10,175 bases of DNA from an uncultured Chlamydiae bacterium (GTDB taxonomy: Bacteria > Chlamydiota > Chlamydiia > Chlamydiales > Rhabdochlamydiaceae). The position numbers were made by a program, and so were the translations under genes. Shown here piece by piece: positions 1 to 6,545 of the stretch (the first letter of the stretch is position 1; each line of letters begins with the position of its first letter). The notes beneath the pieces were generated by a model, which ran no database searches, was not told the origin of the DNA, and saw only the letters and a program-made list of their open reading frames with translations. The DNA is taken from contig CAIPRZ010000105.1 of NCBI GenBank assembly GCA_903867585.1, positions 1 through 10,175 on the forward strand, given 5' to 3'.

Positions 1-102
1 TATATAACATATCAAAGTGACAATACATACGATTCAAATACAGATAGTATATCTTTATACACAGGAGCTGCATTAAGTACAATAATAGTAAATGGTTATT
101 AA
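1..102 (+). CDS. 3' end of an unidentified protein (partial)
   Basis: Frame 1 is open from the window edge to a TAA at 100-102 and encodes 33 residues ending STIIVNGY. The other two plus-strand frames hit stops within the first 20 bases. The tail is rich in Ser, Thr, Asn and Tyr (for example DSNTDSISLY), which would suit an extracellular or beta-rich C-terminus, but it is too short to assign. It overlaps the start of the PP2C gene by 11 bases, as expected for consecutive genes in a compact transcript. A run of 33 codons without a stop can arise by chance, so this is only a moderate call. In C. trachomatis the gene next to the PP2C gene is, as I recall, the secretion chaperone CT260; nothing here tests that. 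Confidence 0.45.
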   Translation, partial: YITYQSDNTYDSNTDSISLYTGAALSTIIVNGY

Positions 103-841
103 TTCTTTGGCTCAAGAGATAAATTTGCTAAATACACACTCGCTTTCAGATATAGGAAAAGGAAGGGCTAATAACGAAGATTATTTTCTTGTAGATGAGT
201 CTTCAAATCTTTTCATTTTAGCCGATGGTATTGGTGGCCATAATTATGGAGAAGTGGCTTCTAAAAAAGCGTGCCAAATAGTTAAAGAAAAATTCGATCA
301 GGTTTTAACTCTTGGGCCTATTATAGAAAGTGAACAAGCGTTCGCTCTTGTTAAATTTGCCATCTATTCAGCCAATCGCTCTATTTATCAAATGGCTCTT
401 GATGAACCCATCTATAAAGGAATGGGCACGACCTTACTTGTCGTTTTTAAATTCTGTGATCATTGGATTGTTGGACATGTCGGTGATTCTAGATTTTACA
501 AACTTGAAGAGGATCTTTGCCAACTTACCCAAGACCATACAATCCTTGCCGCCGATTCTCCTAAGAGCCGCTCGCTAAGAGCCAAACATTTTTTAACAAA
601 ATCTGTTGGTATCAAAGAATTTATTGAACCTTCGATTTCCATTCACCCTTATAATCCCAAAGCAACCTACCTACTCTGTAGCGATGGTCTTTCTGATTAT
701 TTAGATCATCAAAAGATGATTCAAATTCTCAAAACAGAGTCCAATTTAGACCAAAAAGCCTCTAAACTTTTACAAGCTGTCCTAGAAACCCCAGCCAAAG
801 ACAATATAACTTTTATTTTAATGAATACTCCCTCCCCTTAA
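92..841 (+). CDS. PP2C-family Ser/Thr protein phosphatase
   Basis: A soluble, metal-dependent (Mn/Mg) protein phosphatase that removes phosphate from Ser/Thr residues, the counterpart of Hanks-type kinases. The full PP2C motif set is visible: R25-x-x-NED (28-30), ADGIGGH (44-50) with metal ligand D45, GTT (112-114), VGDSR (130-134), DH (148-149), CSDGL (196-200) with D198, and DN (237-238). At 249 residues it has the usual length of a stand-alone bacterial PP2C, with no membrane segment or extra domain. Known family context: C. trachomatis CT259/CTL0511 is a characterised PP2C with broad specificity, acting against kinases such as Pkn1/PknD; this looks like its counterpart. The ATG at 92 has no good Shine-Dalgarno: an AGGAG at 63-67 is too distant, and an in-frame TAA at 74 rules out a start close to it. 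An in-frame TTG at 107 is an alternative. The nifS-like gene follows after 27 bases, probably on the same transcript. Confidence 0.93.
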   Translation: MVINSLAQEINLLNTHSLSDIGKGRANNEDYFLVDESSNLFILADGIGGHNYGEVASKKACQIVKEKFDQVLTLGPIIESEQAFALVKFAIYSANRSIYQMALDEPIYKGMGTTLLVVFKFCDHWIVGHVGDSRFYKLEEDLCQLTQDHTILAADSPKSRSLRAKHFLTKSVGIKEFIEPSISIHPYNPKATYLLCSDGLSDYLDHQKMIQILKTESNLDQKASKLLQAVLETPAKDNITFILMNTPSP

Positions 842-868
842 AAAGTTATAAATTGATAAAATAGAGGG

Positions 869-1990
869 ATGGAAATTTATTTAGATCATAATGCCACCTC
901 TTTACCTGACCCTGAAGCAATCAAGCTTATGGCAAATGCCTATAGTGATTGTTATGGCAACCCTTCGTCTATTCATAAATTTGGACGTAAAGCTAAAGCT
1001 CAGTATCTAAAAGCCAAAGATTTAATTGCTCAATATTTTGGACTAACTTCTAAAGAGCTGTTTTTTGTTTCCTCAGCTACTGAGGCTCTTAATTGGCTTC
1101 TTTTACATAAACCTTATAAGCATATTATCAGCTCTGATCTTGAACATTCTGCCATTTATAATACGCTCAAAATCCTAGAAAAAAAGGGGACCAAAGTTAC
1201 GTTTTTGCATCCTGGGATTAAAGGGGCTGTCTCAATAGAGGATGTAAAATCGTGTCTTTGTTTAGATACAGATTGTATTATTTTAGGCGCTGCAAACTCT
1301 GAAACCGGACTGATTCAAGAAACTAAAGAAATTGGAGCTCTTGCCAAATCATTAAACATCCCTTTGTATATCGATTTAGTTGGCTTAATTGGCAGAGGCG
1401 TTTTTAATGCAGATCCTAATGTGACAGCTTATGTTTTTTCCTCACATAAAATTCATGGACCTAAAGGGATAGCCGCCCTTATTCATAAAAATCCTAAAGA
1501 TTTAAATCCCCTTAGTTATGGGGGCCATCAAGAAAGTGGTAAAAAAGCTGGAACTGAAAATGTTCCGCATGCCTTAGCTTTTGCCTATGCATTCAAAACA
1601 TGTTTCGAAAGAAATCAAGATTTTGATGAGATCAGCTCCAAAAGAGATTATTTTGAAGCCCTTTTAGCCCAGGAGCTTGAGTTAGATATCATCGGAAAAA
1701 ACCTTCCTAGGGTATCCAACACAAGCCATATCTGCTTTCATGATATTTCAGGTGAAACCCTTTTACAGCTACTAGATACGCATCATGTCTACGCCAGTCA
1801 TGGCAGCGCATGCAGTGCTGGGGCTTTAGAACCTTCTCGCATTCTTATCAATATGGACCTTGGCTTTAATAAAGCTAAATCCTCTATTCGCTTTTCATTT
1901 TCTAAATTTACAACTCAACAAGAAATTGAACACTCTGTTGATGTTATAATTAATATAATTAAAGAAATGAAAATATTAATTTCTAAATAG
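869..1990 (+). CDS. NifS/IscS-like cysteine desulfurase (class V aminotransferase)
   Basis: A PLP-dependent enzyme of the class that converts cysteine to alanine and passes sulfane sulfur to Fe-S cluster or thio-cofactor assembly in the cytoplasm. Visible family marks are the N-terminal YLDHNATS; NPSSIH (31-36); SATEA (69-73) at the phosphate loop; EH (92-93), whose His stacks on PLP; D169; SSHKIHGPKG (191-200) with Schiff-base K194; GGHQESGKKAGTEN (218-231); GSACSAG (312-318) with the presumed sulfur-accepting C315; and SIRFS with R341. At 373 residues it is slightly shorter than IscS. Two positions depart from the family: the NNE motif reads ANSE (S144 at the usual second Asn), and the Gln three residues after D169 is G172. 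The enzyme may therefore differ in substrate handling. No IscU-like scaffold is nearby. GAGGG directly abuts the ATG with no spacer, but the start matches the conserved family N-terminus. It corresponds to the NifS-related CT258 of C. trachomatis, judged from context. Confidence 0.9.
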   Translation: MEIYLDHNATSLPDPEAIKLMANAYSDCYGNPSSIHKFGRKAKAQYLKAKDLIAQYFGLTSKELFFVSSATEALNWLLLHKPYKHIISSDLEHSAIYNTLKILEKKGTKVTFLHPGIKGAVSIEDVKSCLCLDTDCIILGAANSETGLIQETKEIGALAKSLNIPLYIDLVGLIGRGVFNADPNVTAYVFSSHKIHGPKGIAALIHKNPKDLNPLSYGGHQESGKKAGTENVPHALAFAYAFKTCFERNQDFDEISSKRDYFEALLAQELELDIIGKNLPRVSNTSHICFHDISGETLLQLLDTHHVYASHGSACSAGALEPSRILINMDLGFNKAKSSIRFSFSKFTTQQEIEHSVDVIINIIKEMKILISK

Positions 1991-2019
1991 TTTACATAAT
2001 TAAACAAAACAAATATTAG
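1991..2019 (+). promoter_or_regulatory. candidate sigma-70-type promoter for the downstream unknown gene
   Basis: TTTACA at 1991-1996 (5 of 6 to TTGACA) lies 17 bases before TATTAG at 2014-2019 (4 of 6 to TATAAT). Initiation would fall near 2025-2027, leaving a leader of about 20 bases before the ATG at 2045. The -10 box lies inside the left arm of the dyad at 2006-2044. In DNA this AT-rich such matches are common, so the call is tentative. Confidence 0.35.
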
Positions 2020-2044
2020 TTGGTTAATTACTAATGTTTGTTTT
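2006..2044 (+). repeat. 15-bp near-perfect inverted repeat abutting a start codon
   Basis: The left arm at 2006-2020 (AAAACAAATATTAGT) pairs with the right arm at 2030-2044 (ACTAATGTTTGTTTT) over all 15 positions, with a single T-G pair (2014 with 2036) and a 9-base loop (2021-2029). The right arm ends on the base before the ATG of the 379-residue gene. It could be an operator dyad, since it overlaps the candidate -10 and start site. It could be an AU-rich hairpin formed in read-through RNA from the nifS-like gene, sequestering the start region. It could also be a weak terminator of the upstream pair, since it ends in T-rich sequence. No Shine-Dalgarno is visible between the dyad and the ATG. 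Confidence 0.75.
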
Positions 2045-3184
2045 ATGCCTATAGATATTAATGCTCATTCTAAAGATCCTAATAAAGCTATATTATCCTC
2101 TCCTGGAAAAAAACCTTTAGAAGTACAAGCTTCAAGGATTGCTAAGGGGGCCCTTGGCCAACTTAAAGCAATATTTAGCAATGCTTTACATACTATTGTT
2201 GGGAAACAAGCTCTTTATACACAAAAAGAGGTCTTTGATTTAAGAACACGTGCCTTACCTCTTTCAGGTTTAAAAGCCACTCAGGCCTATTTAAGATGCA
2301 AAGACCTTTCAGCGCTTGATAGGGCAGAAATACCAAATCTTGTTCATAATCCTATGGTTAATCCCCATTCAAAAAAAACTGAAAGACCCATAGTAGTTAA
2401 TCCACTACTGCAAAAACCCTCTATTTCGGTGACTCCTGAAAAGGAGCCTTTTGCTCTAGATTTACCATCAAGTTCTAGTCCCATATCCCTTTCACCTTCT
2501 ACTCATAGCACTTTATCTGAAGCCTTAGAAGATAGAGGTAGTATAAACTCTTTAGATTCTGAACTCTCAATATTTAATGAATCTCTATCCCCTTTTCCTA
2601 TACCTATCGATTTAGATGGCAAAGACAAAAATATAGAAGCGCGCAAACAACTTGGAGAAATTCTAGGGATAGATCTTACAGAAGCCAGTTTTATGGAGGT
2701 AATGCAAGCTTTGAATTCAAGCCCTACCTTTAGCCAAACTGATACTCACGAAGAGAAAATCGAACGCAATGAGCTTAGAGATTTATTCATAGAAACAGAA
2801 AAATATAATCGAAAAGAAAATAGGCCTTTAACGCCTATTGCAAAAACTGCCCCTAAACCTAAAAGAGAATTATCTTTAAAAGTGAGTGCAAAAACAGCAT
2901 TAACTAATCTTGGCAGGTCTTTTAAAACTCATAGTTTACGTGGAAACATAGAGGCTAAACGCTTGGCATTTAATCAATTACTCTCTTATATTCAAAGCTA
3001 CTATTCTATCGATCCCGATAGAGATGTTATAGCAAAATGTAGAACTGCCGATGAGGCTATAGATACCACATCTCTTCATCAACTATTACTAAAGCAAAAA
3101 AAACTAGCTCCTGAATCTGAGGAATATCAACTTATCACTCTACTAATCGAAGTTTTTAAAGAGACTTTTATTCAAGGTTTCTAA
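2045..3184 (+). CDS. hypothetical protein, Ser/Pro-rich linker, possible secreted effector
   Basis: I do not recognise this 379-residue protein. It has no signal peptide and no membrane segment. A polar N-terminus (1-30) precedes an amphipathic, helix-prone stretch (about 30-60). Next comes a region of low complexity rich in Ser, Pro and Leu (about 118-190, including PSSSSPISLSPS), then an acidic/helical part (about 195-260), a basic Pro/Lys linker (260-275), and a helix-rich C-terminal domain (about 280-379). The disordered centre between two folded ends, the uncleaved polar N-terminus and the absence of a known domain resemble chlamydial type III secretion substrates, but this is inference only. 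The ATG at 2045 is chosen because an in-frame TAA lies at 1997 and the next Met is at residue 104. No Shine-Dalgarno is evident. It is the last plus-strand gene before a convergent operon and may have its own promoter. Confidence 0.8.
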   Translation: MPIDINAHSKDPNKAILSSPGKKPLEVQASRIAKGALGQLKAIFSNALHTIVGKQALYTQKEVFDLRTRALPLSGLKATQAYLRCKDLSALDRAEIPNLVHNPMVNPHSKKTERPIVVNPLLQKPSISVTPEKEPFALDLPSSSSPISLSPSTHSTLSEALEDRGSINSLDSELSIFNESLSPFPIPIDLDGKDKNIEARKQLGEILGIDLTEASFMEVMQALNSSPTFSQTDTHEEKIERNELRDLFIETEKYNRKENRPLTPIAKTAPKPKRELSLKVSAKTALTNLGRSFKTHSLRGNIEAKRLAFNQLLSYIQSYYSIDPDRDVIAKCRTADEAIDTTSLHQLLLKQKKLAPESEEYQLITLLIEVFKETFIQGF

Positions 3185-3202
3185 TCTTTTTAATAAAGAT
3201 TA
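3182..3202. terminator. weak bidirectional hairpin at convergent gene ends
   Basis: TAATCTTT (3182-3189) and AAAGATTA (3195-3202) form a perfect 8-bp inverted repeat around a 5-base loop. The plus-strand stop codon (3182-3184) opens the left arm, and the minus-strand nadD stop (3190-3192) sits in the loop. The stem is AT-rich and lacks a clean T-run, so it may be a weak two-way terminator or only a consequence of the abutting stops. Confidence 0.4.
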
Positions 3203-3765
3203 TGTTCTTCTACATATTTTTTAACTTCACCACTAAGATGTTCTAAAACTCTTTTTTGCCGTATTTCGCTAGAAGATATGGGAAGAGAATGCGTTTCTAA
3301 AATAAGTGGGTGTGATTTATTATAAAATTCTTCTTTCACATCTGGATTAAGCTCAAATCCTATTCTTGAAACCACAATAGGATCAGCTATTGATAAGATT
3401 TTTATCGGCTCATGCCAGGAAAAGAAATTATTGGCCACATCAGTGGCTATGATAAAATAGAGTTGAGAATGGGGATATTTAGTTTTTAAATGAATTAAGC
3501 TATCAAGCGTGTAGGATTTTGTTACTTTATTAAGTTCAAAATCATCCACAACAACTCTTTTAGATCCCATAAATAAAAGCTGAGTCATAGCAAGCCTATG
3601 GGTATTGGAGGCCACTTGTGGCTTGTCTAAAGGATGATTACCTGTTGGCATGACAACAAAAAGTGTTTCTGGACCTAATTTTTTTTCGACTTCATAAACA
3701 ACTTGAAGATGACCTAAATGGGGAGGATCGGCGTTCAATCCAAAAAGAACTATTTTTTTTTCCAT
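3190..3765 (-). CDS. nadD: nicotinate-nucleotide adenylyltransferase
   Basis: A cytoplasmic nucleotidyltransferase of the NadD family. The family transfers AMP from ATP to nicotinate mononucleotide, making deamido-NAD for NAD synthesis. The fold signature is present: DPPHLGH (13-19) with the H-x-G-H pair H16/H19, PTGNHPLDKP (40-49), SYTLDSL (84-90), ATDVANNFFSWHEP (107-120), and the C-terminal ISSSEIR (163-169), which contacts ATP. At 191 residues it is within the normal range. The residues before the DPPH core read GLNA rather than the usual GGTF, a small departure next to the nucleotide-binding loop. The ATG overlaps the TAA of the upstream CorC-like gene by one base (TAATG), so re-initiation by terminating ribosomes is likely. 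It is the last gene of the five-gene minus-strand operon. Confidence 0.9.
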   Translation of the reverse strand: MEKKIVLFGLNADPPHLGHLQVVYEVEKKLGPETLFVVMPTGNHPLDKPQVASNTHRLAMTQLLFMGSKRVVVDDFELNKVTKSYTLDSLIHLKTKYPHSQLYFIIATDVANNFFSWHEPIKILSIADPIVVSRIGFELNPDVKEEFYNKSHPLILETHSLPISSSEIRQKRVLEHLSGEVKKYVEEHNLY

Positions 3766-4994
3766 TACTTTTTTGTTTTTATTAAAATGGTTTTAGGGCC
3801 TCTAAGCGTTGAACTATGAACAATTAGTTCAAAATTTTCTAAACGGACAAGATCTCCGTTATTAGGAATATGCCCAAGAAGTTTAGTAAAAATTTCTGCA
3901 AGCGTTTTTGCACCAGGACATTGTAAATTAAGATTATAGATTTCATTAAAGCTATCGATTGTCATATCGGCATCAAAAACTTTTTCAACAAGAATTTGAC
4001 CCATAGCCTGAGGTTCTATAGCATTCCAATCATCTTTTTTAGCAAAAATCGTGTCGATAACCTCATCTAATGTCAGTACTCCAGAAGCTTGACCATTTTT
4101 ATTTAAAACAACTGCCATAATCTGATTGTTTTGTCTAAACTGTTTTAAAATGGATAAAAGAGGTTGCCCTTCTGTGATAAACCAAGCTGGACGCATATGA
4201 TCTTTAACCATCGCCTGATCATCTACAAGGATAAGGTCTCTTGGATAAACCACACCGATTACATTGTGATTGTTCCTTAAATAGACAGGAACATAAGAGA
4301 CAAATCCTTGGGCTAGAATTTGTCTTAGGGCCCCAACAGACAGATTATTAGGAGCAAGCTGTACTTTACTTATCGGATACATAATGTCTTTAGCAAGGCG
4401 TGTTTTAATCGAAAAAATACCTGACACTACGCTATTGAACTCATCATCTTCATCGGTTGTTTGATCATCGCGCTCTTCTAAAATTTTTTGAATTTCATCG
4501 CGAGATAAAAAAATCGATTTTTTAGCCTCCACCCCAAAAAGCTTATTAATCAGCCGGCATAATAAATCTAAAAATTTAATGATCGGAAATAAAAGCTTAG
4601 AAAAAACAAAAAGGACGGTAACTCCAAGCATAGCTACTTGCTCTGGGTGTCTTCTTGCTGCAAACATCGGAGCCATCTCAGCAAAAACTAACACAAGAAT
4701 GATCTGGGTAATAGGGGCTAAATCTGGAGGAAGTCCATTAGATTCATAAAAACGGCGAGCGGCTTCTGATCCCAAAAGAAGGGCCGCATTGGAAGAAATA
4801 AGGGTCGTACCGTAGAGTTTAGTTGGATGAGAAAGGAGGAAATTTAACCACTTAGCTCTTCTTGATCCTATGCTTAAAAAATACTGCAGTCTCACTTTAT
4901 TAAAAGAGACGCAAGCCATCTCCTGCATCACAAAAAAGGCTTCTACAAGCAAGCAGGCAAGAAGAATCATTAAATAGAAAATAGGACTATTCAT
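3765..4994 (-). CDS. CNNM/CorC-type CBS-domain membrane protein, divergent paralogue
   Basis: An inner-membrane protein of the HlyC/CorC/CNNM family, linked to divalent-cation (Mg/Co) export or regulation. Order, numbered from the ATG at 4994: hydrophobic DUF21 membrane domain (about 1-155, roughly four segments), CBS pair (about 200-320, with GVLTLDEVIDTI near its end), and a C-terminal CorC_HlyC domain (about 332-405). The membrane domain is degenerate. The usual GE-x-x-PK motif reads AEMAPM (105-110), and the S-x-SE-x-A helix motif reads VMQEMA (22-27). I choose the ATG at 4994 (409 residues) over a TTG at 5015. The ATG has GGAGG three bases upstream and overlaps the preceding gene by only 8 bases, whereas the TTG has no ribosome site and would overlap by 29. 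It looks like a duplicate of its upstream neighbour that lost transport residues; a regulatory or hetero-oligomer role is possible. Confidence 0.88.
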   Translation of the reverse strand: MNSPIFYLMILLACLLVEAFFVMQEMACVSFNKVRLQYFLSIGSRRAKWLNFLLSHPTKLYGTTLISSNAALLLGSEAARRFYESNGLPPDLAPITQIILVLVFAEMAPMFAARRHPEQVAMLGVTVLFVFSKLLFPIIKFLDLLCRLINKLFGVEAKKSIFLSRDEIQKILEERDDQTTDEDDEFNSVVSGIFSIKTRLAKDIMYPISKVQLAPNNLSVGALRQILAQGFVSYVPVYLRNNHNVIGVVYPRDLILVDDQAMVKDHMRPAWFITEGQPLLSILKQFRQNNQIMAVVLNKNGQASGVLTLDEVIDTIFAKKDDWNAIEPQAMGQILVEKVFDADMTIDSFNEIYNLNLQCPGAKTLAEIFTKLLGHIPNNGDLVRLENFELIVHSSTLRGPKTILIKTKK

Positions 4995-6252
4995 CGTCCT
5001 CCAAAAGTTCTTCAACCACAGAATTGAGTTTACGAATGTAGATTCTTTTTATCCGCTTGGCATCAGCTGCAATTACCTGAAATGAAAGCTTGTCAGTTTT
5101 AAATTGAGCACCCACTTTGGGGATATCCCCTAGTTTTTCTGTCAGCCACCCACCAAGAGTTACCATATGATGGTTCGAACTCAAAGGGATATTAAAAATA
5201 GATTCAAATTCTACAAGCTCAAGCTTACCTGATGCTATAATACTATCTGGGGAAGATTGAGAGTACCGCTCTTTTTGGTCCTTGCGATCAGAAATCTCTC
5301 CAATCACAATTTCCACCATATCTTCTAGCGTTATCAGTCCAGATACAGCCCCATATTCATCAACAACAAGAGCAAACGACTCTTTTTTATCATACATCCG
5401 GTTTAAAAGGTCTTCCGCCTGCATGGATTCAGGAGCAAATAGAGGTTTTACATAAAATTGAGAAAGCTCATTTCGAGAAGGGATGCTCTGTTTATGGATA
5501 AAAAACACATCACTTGTGATAACCCCTAAAAACTGGTCAAGGTGACCTCTACATACAGGAACTCTTGTACACTCATTATCGACAAATAACTTAACAAGCT
5601 CTTCTAAAGGCGTATTAATATCATAGAATAAGATCTCATCTCTTGGGCGCATAACATCTTTTACCTGAGCCTGCTGCAGGGTTAAATAACCTTTAGCAAT
5701 ATCAGCTTCGTCTTGAGACAAGACTCCTGATTGTTTAGAAGTGTCTAGAGCATATTTAAGTTCATCAAGAGAGATGTTCTCTTCTTTTTTTAAAAACCCA
5801 AAAAGAACTCTTGATACGTTAGAGGCCACCCCTTTAAGGGCCCTACGCATAAAAGAGAGCATAATTTGGGCTCTAGATAAAAAAGGAGCCGCTCTGACAG
5901 CAATGGCCTCGTTGTGAGCCAGGCCTAAGCTTTTGGGAACAATTTCCCCAAATATCAAGGTTATACCTAAAGGGACAATCACATTAACAAACCAACCAGA
6001 AACATCACCAAAAATGGAGGCGACAACGTTTTGAACTAAAATATTTATAAAAATATTAATGATAATGAGCGTTGTCAATAAATCTTGAGGATGCTTGAGC
6101 AATTGAGCAACCAGCTTTTTTCGATTATCACTGTCTTGTTTAAAGGTTTTGACTTTGATCGAATTTAACGAAAATAGAGCCGATTCAGACGCTGAAAAAC
6201 AGCCTGAAATAAGAATCAGAAGGGATAAGAAAATGATGAGAAAAACAATCAT
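4987..6252 (-). CDS. CNNM/CorC/HlyC-family CBS-domain membrane transporter
   Basis: A canonical 421-residue member of the HlyC/CorC (UPF0053/CNNM) family, an inner-membrane protein implicated in Mg/Co efflux. Older annotations call such proteins 'hemolysin C/TlyC', which is misleading. The N-terminal DUF21 membrane domain (1-155) starts with a hydrophobic helix and carries both signature motifs: SASESALFSLN (20-30) and GEIVPK (102-107). The CBS pair spans about 197-318 and contains the typical stretch DEYGAVSGLITLEDMVE (298-314). The C-terminal CorC_HlyC domain covers about 335-410. The ATG at 6252 overlaps the TGA of the small upstream gene (ATGA) and has GAGGAAGA just before it, so translation is coupled. 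The downstream paralogue overlaps its end by 8 bases. The pair recalls the adjacent CBS genes CT256/CT257 of C. trachomatis. Confidence 0.93.
   Translation of the reverse strand: MIVFLIIFLSLLILISGCFSASESALFSLNSIKVKTFKQDSDNRKKLVAQLLKHPQDLLTTLIIINIFINILVQNVVASIFGDVSGWFVNVIVPLGITLIFGEIVPKSLGLAHNEAIAVRAAPFLSRAQIMLSFMRRALKGVASNVSRVLFGFLKKEENISLDELKYALDTSKQSGVLSQDEADIAKGYLTLQQAQVKDVMRPRDEILFYDINTPLEELVKLFVDNECTRVPVCRGHLDQFLGVITSDVFFIHKQSIPSRNELSQFYVKPLFAPESMQAEDLLNRMYDKKESFALVVDEYGAVSGLITLEDMVEIVIGEISDRKDQKERYSQSSPDSIIASGKLELVEFESIFNIPLSSNHHMVTLGGWLTEKLGDIPKVGAQFKTDKLSFQVIAADAKRIKRIYIRKLNSVVEELLEDDE
4998..5002 (-). promoter_or_regulatory. ribosome binding site that decides the start of the CorC-like gene
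   Basis: CCTCC on the plus strand reads GGAGG on the minus strand, three bases before the ATG at 4994 and inside the last codons of the upstream paralogue. It favours the ATG over the upstream TTG at 5015, although the spacing is shorter than ideal. Confidence 0.65.
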
Positions 6253-6545
6253 TCTTCCTCAATATAATTAATTTTTAAGGCTCCTTCAGGAATAACACCC
6301 AGCTCTTCCATTAAGGCAAGTTCTAGCCATACAGGATCATCGATCGCTTTAATGACGTTTGAGAGTTCTGTTTTTTTCTCATTAAGGACACTCAAATTTT
6401 TTTCAAAATCATGGAGTTTATTTTTCAAACTTTTTAAACGATAAATTTTAGTTGACGCTGTCATCAGAAACATTATAGCAGCCATTATCCAAAAAAACAA
6501 AATCCCTGTTTTATAGAGTGATTTTTTAGGTAATGGCTTTGACAT
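6249..6545 (-). CDS. small FtsB/DivIC-like bitopic membrane protein
   Basis: A 98-residue protein with a short basic N-terminus (1-12, cytoplasmic by the positive-inside rule), one membrane helix (about 13-31), a coiled coil (about 33-67, with Leu/Ile at heptad spacing) and a conserved-looking tail DDPVWLELALMEELGVIPEG (69-88). This architecture, and a tail resembling the 'DP-x-x-hE-x-x-AR-x-x-LG' element after the coil, match the septum-formation initiator family (FtsB/DivIC). In other bacteria FtsB binds FtsL and FtsQ at the division site. The assignment rests on shape and one motif, so FtsL or an unrelated bitopic protein remain possible. The ATG directly follows the TAA of dcd (no gap) and the stop overlaps the next gene by 4 bases. 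The gene is therefore locked into the operon. Confidence 0.6.
   Translation of the reverse strand: MSKPLPKKSLYKTGILFFWIMAAIMFLMTASTKIYRLKSLKNKLHDFEKNLSVLNEKKTELSNVIKAIDDPVWLELALMEELGVIPEGALKINYIEEE

Noticed and set aside
330..578. 82-codon open frame on the plus strand
   Set aside because: It lies inside the PP2C gene in another frame, across codons for the GTT and VGDSR motifs. It has no ribosome site and no recognisable product.
4987..6252. Annotation as a hemolysin (TlyC/HlyC)
   Set aside because: The domain order DUF21, CBS pair and CorC_HlyC is that of CNNM/CorC cation transporters. The hemolysin label is historical and no toxin feature is seen.
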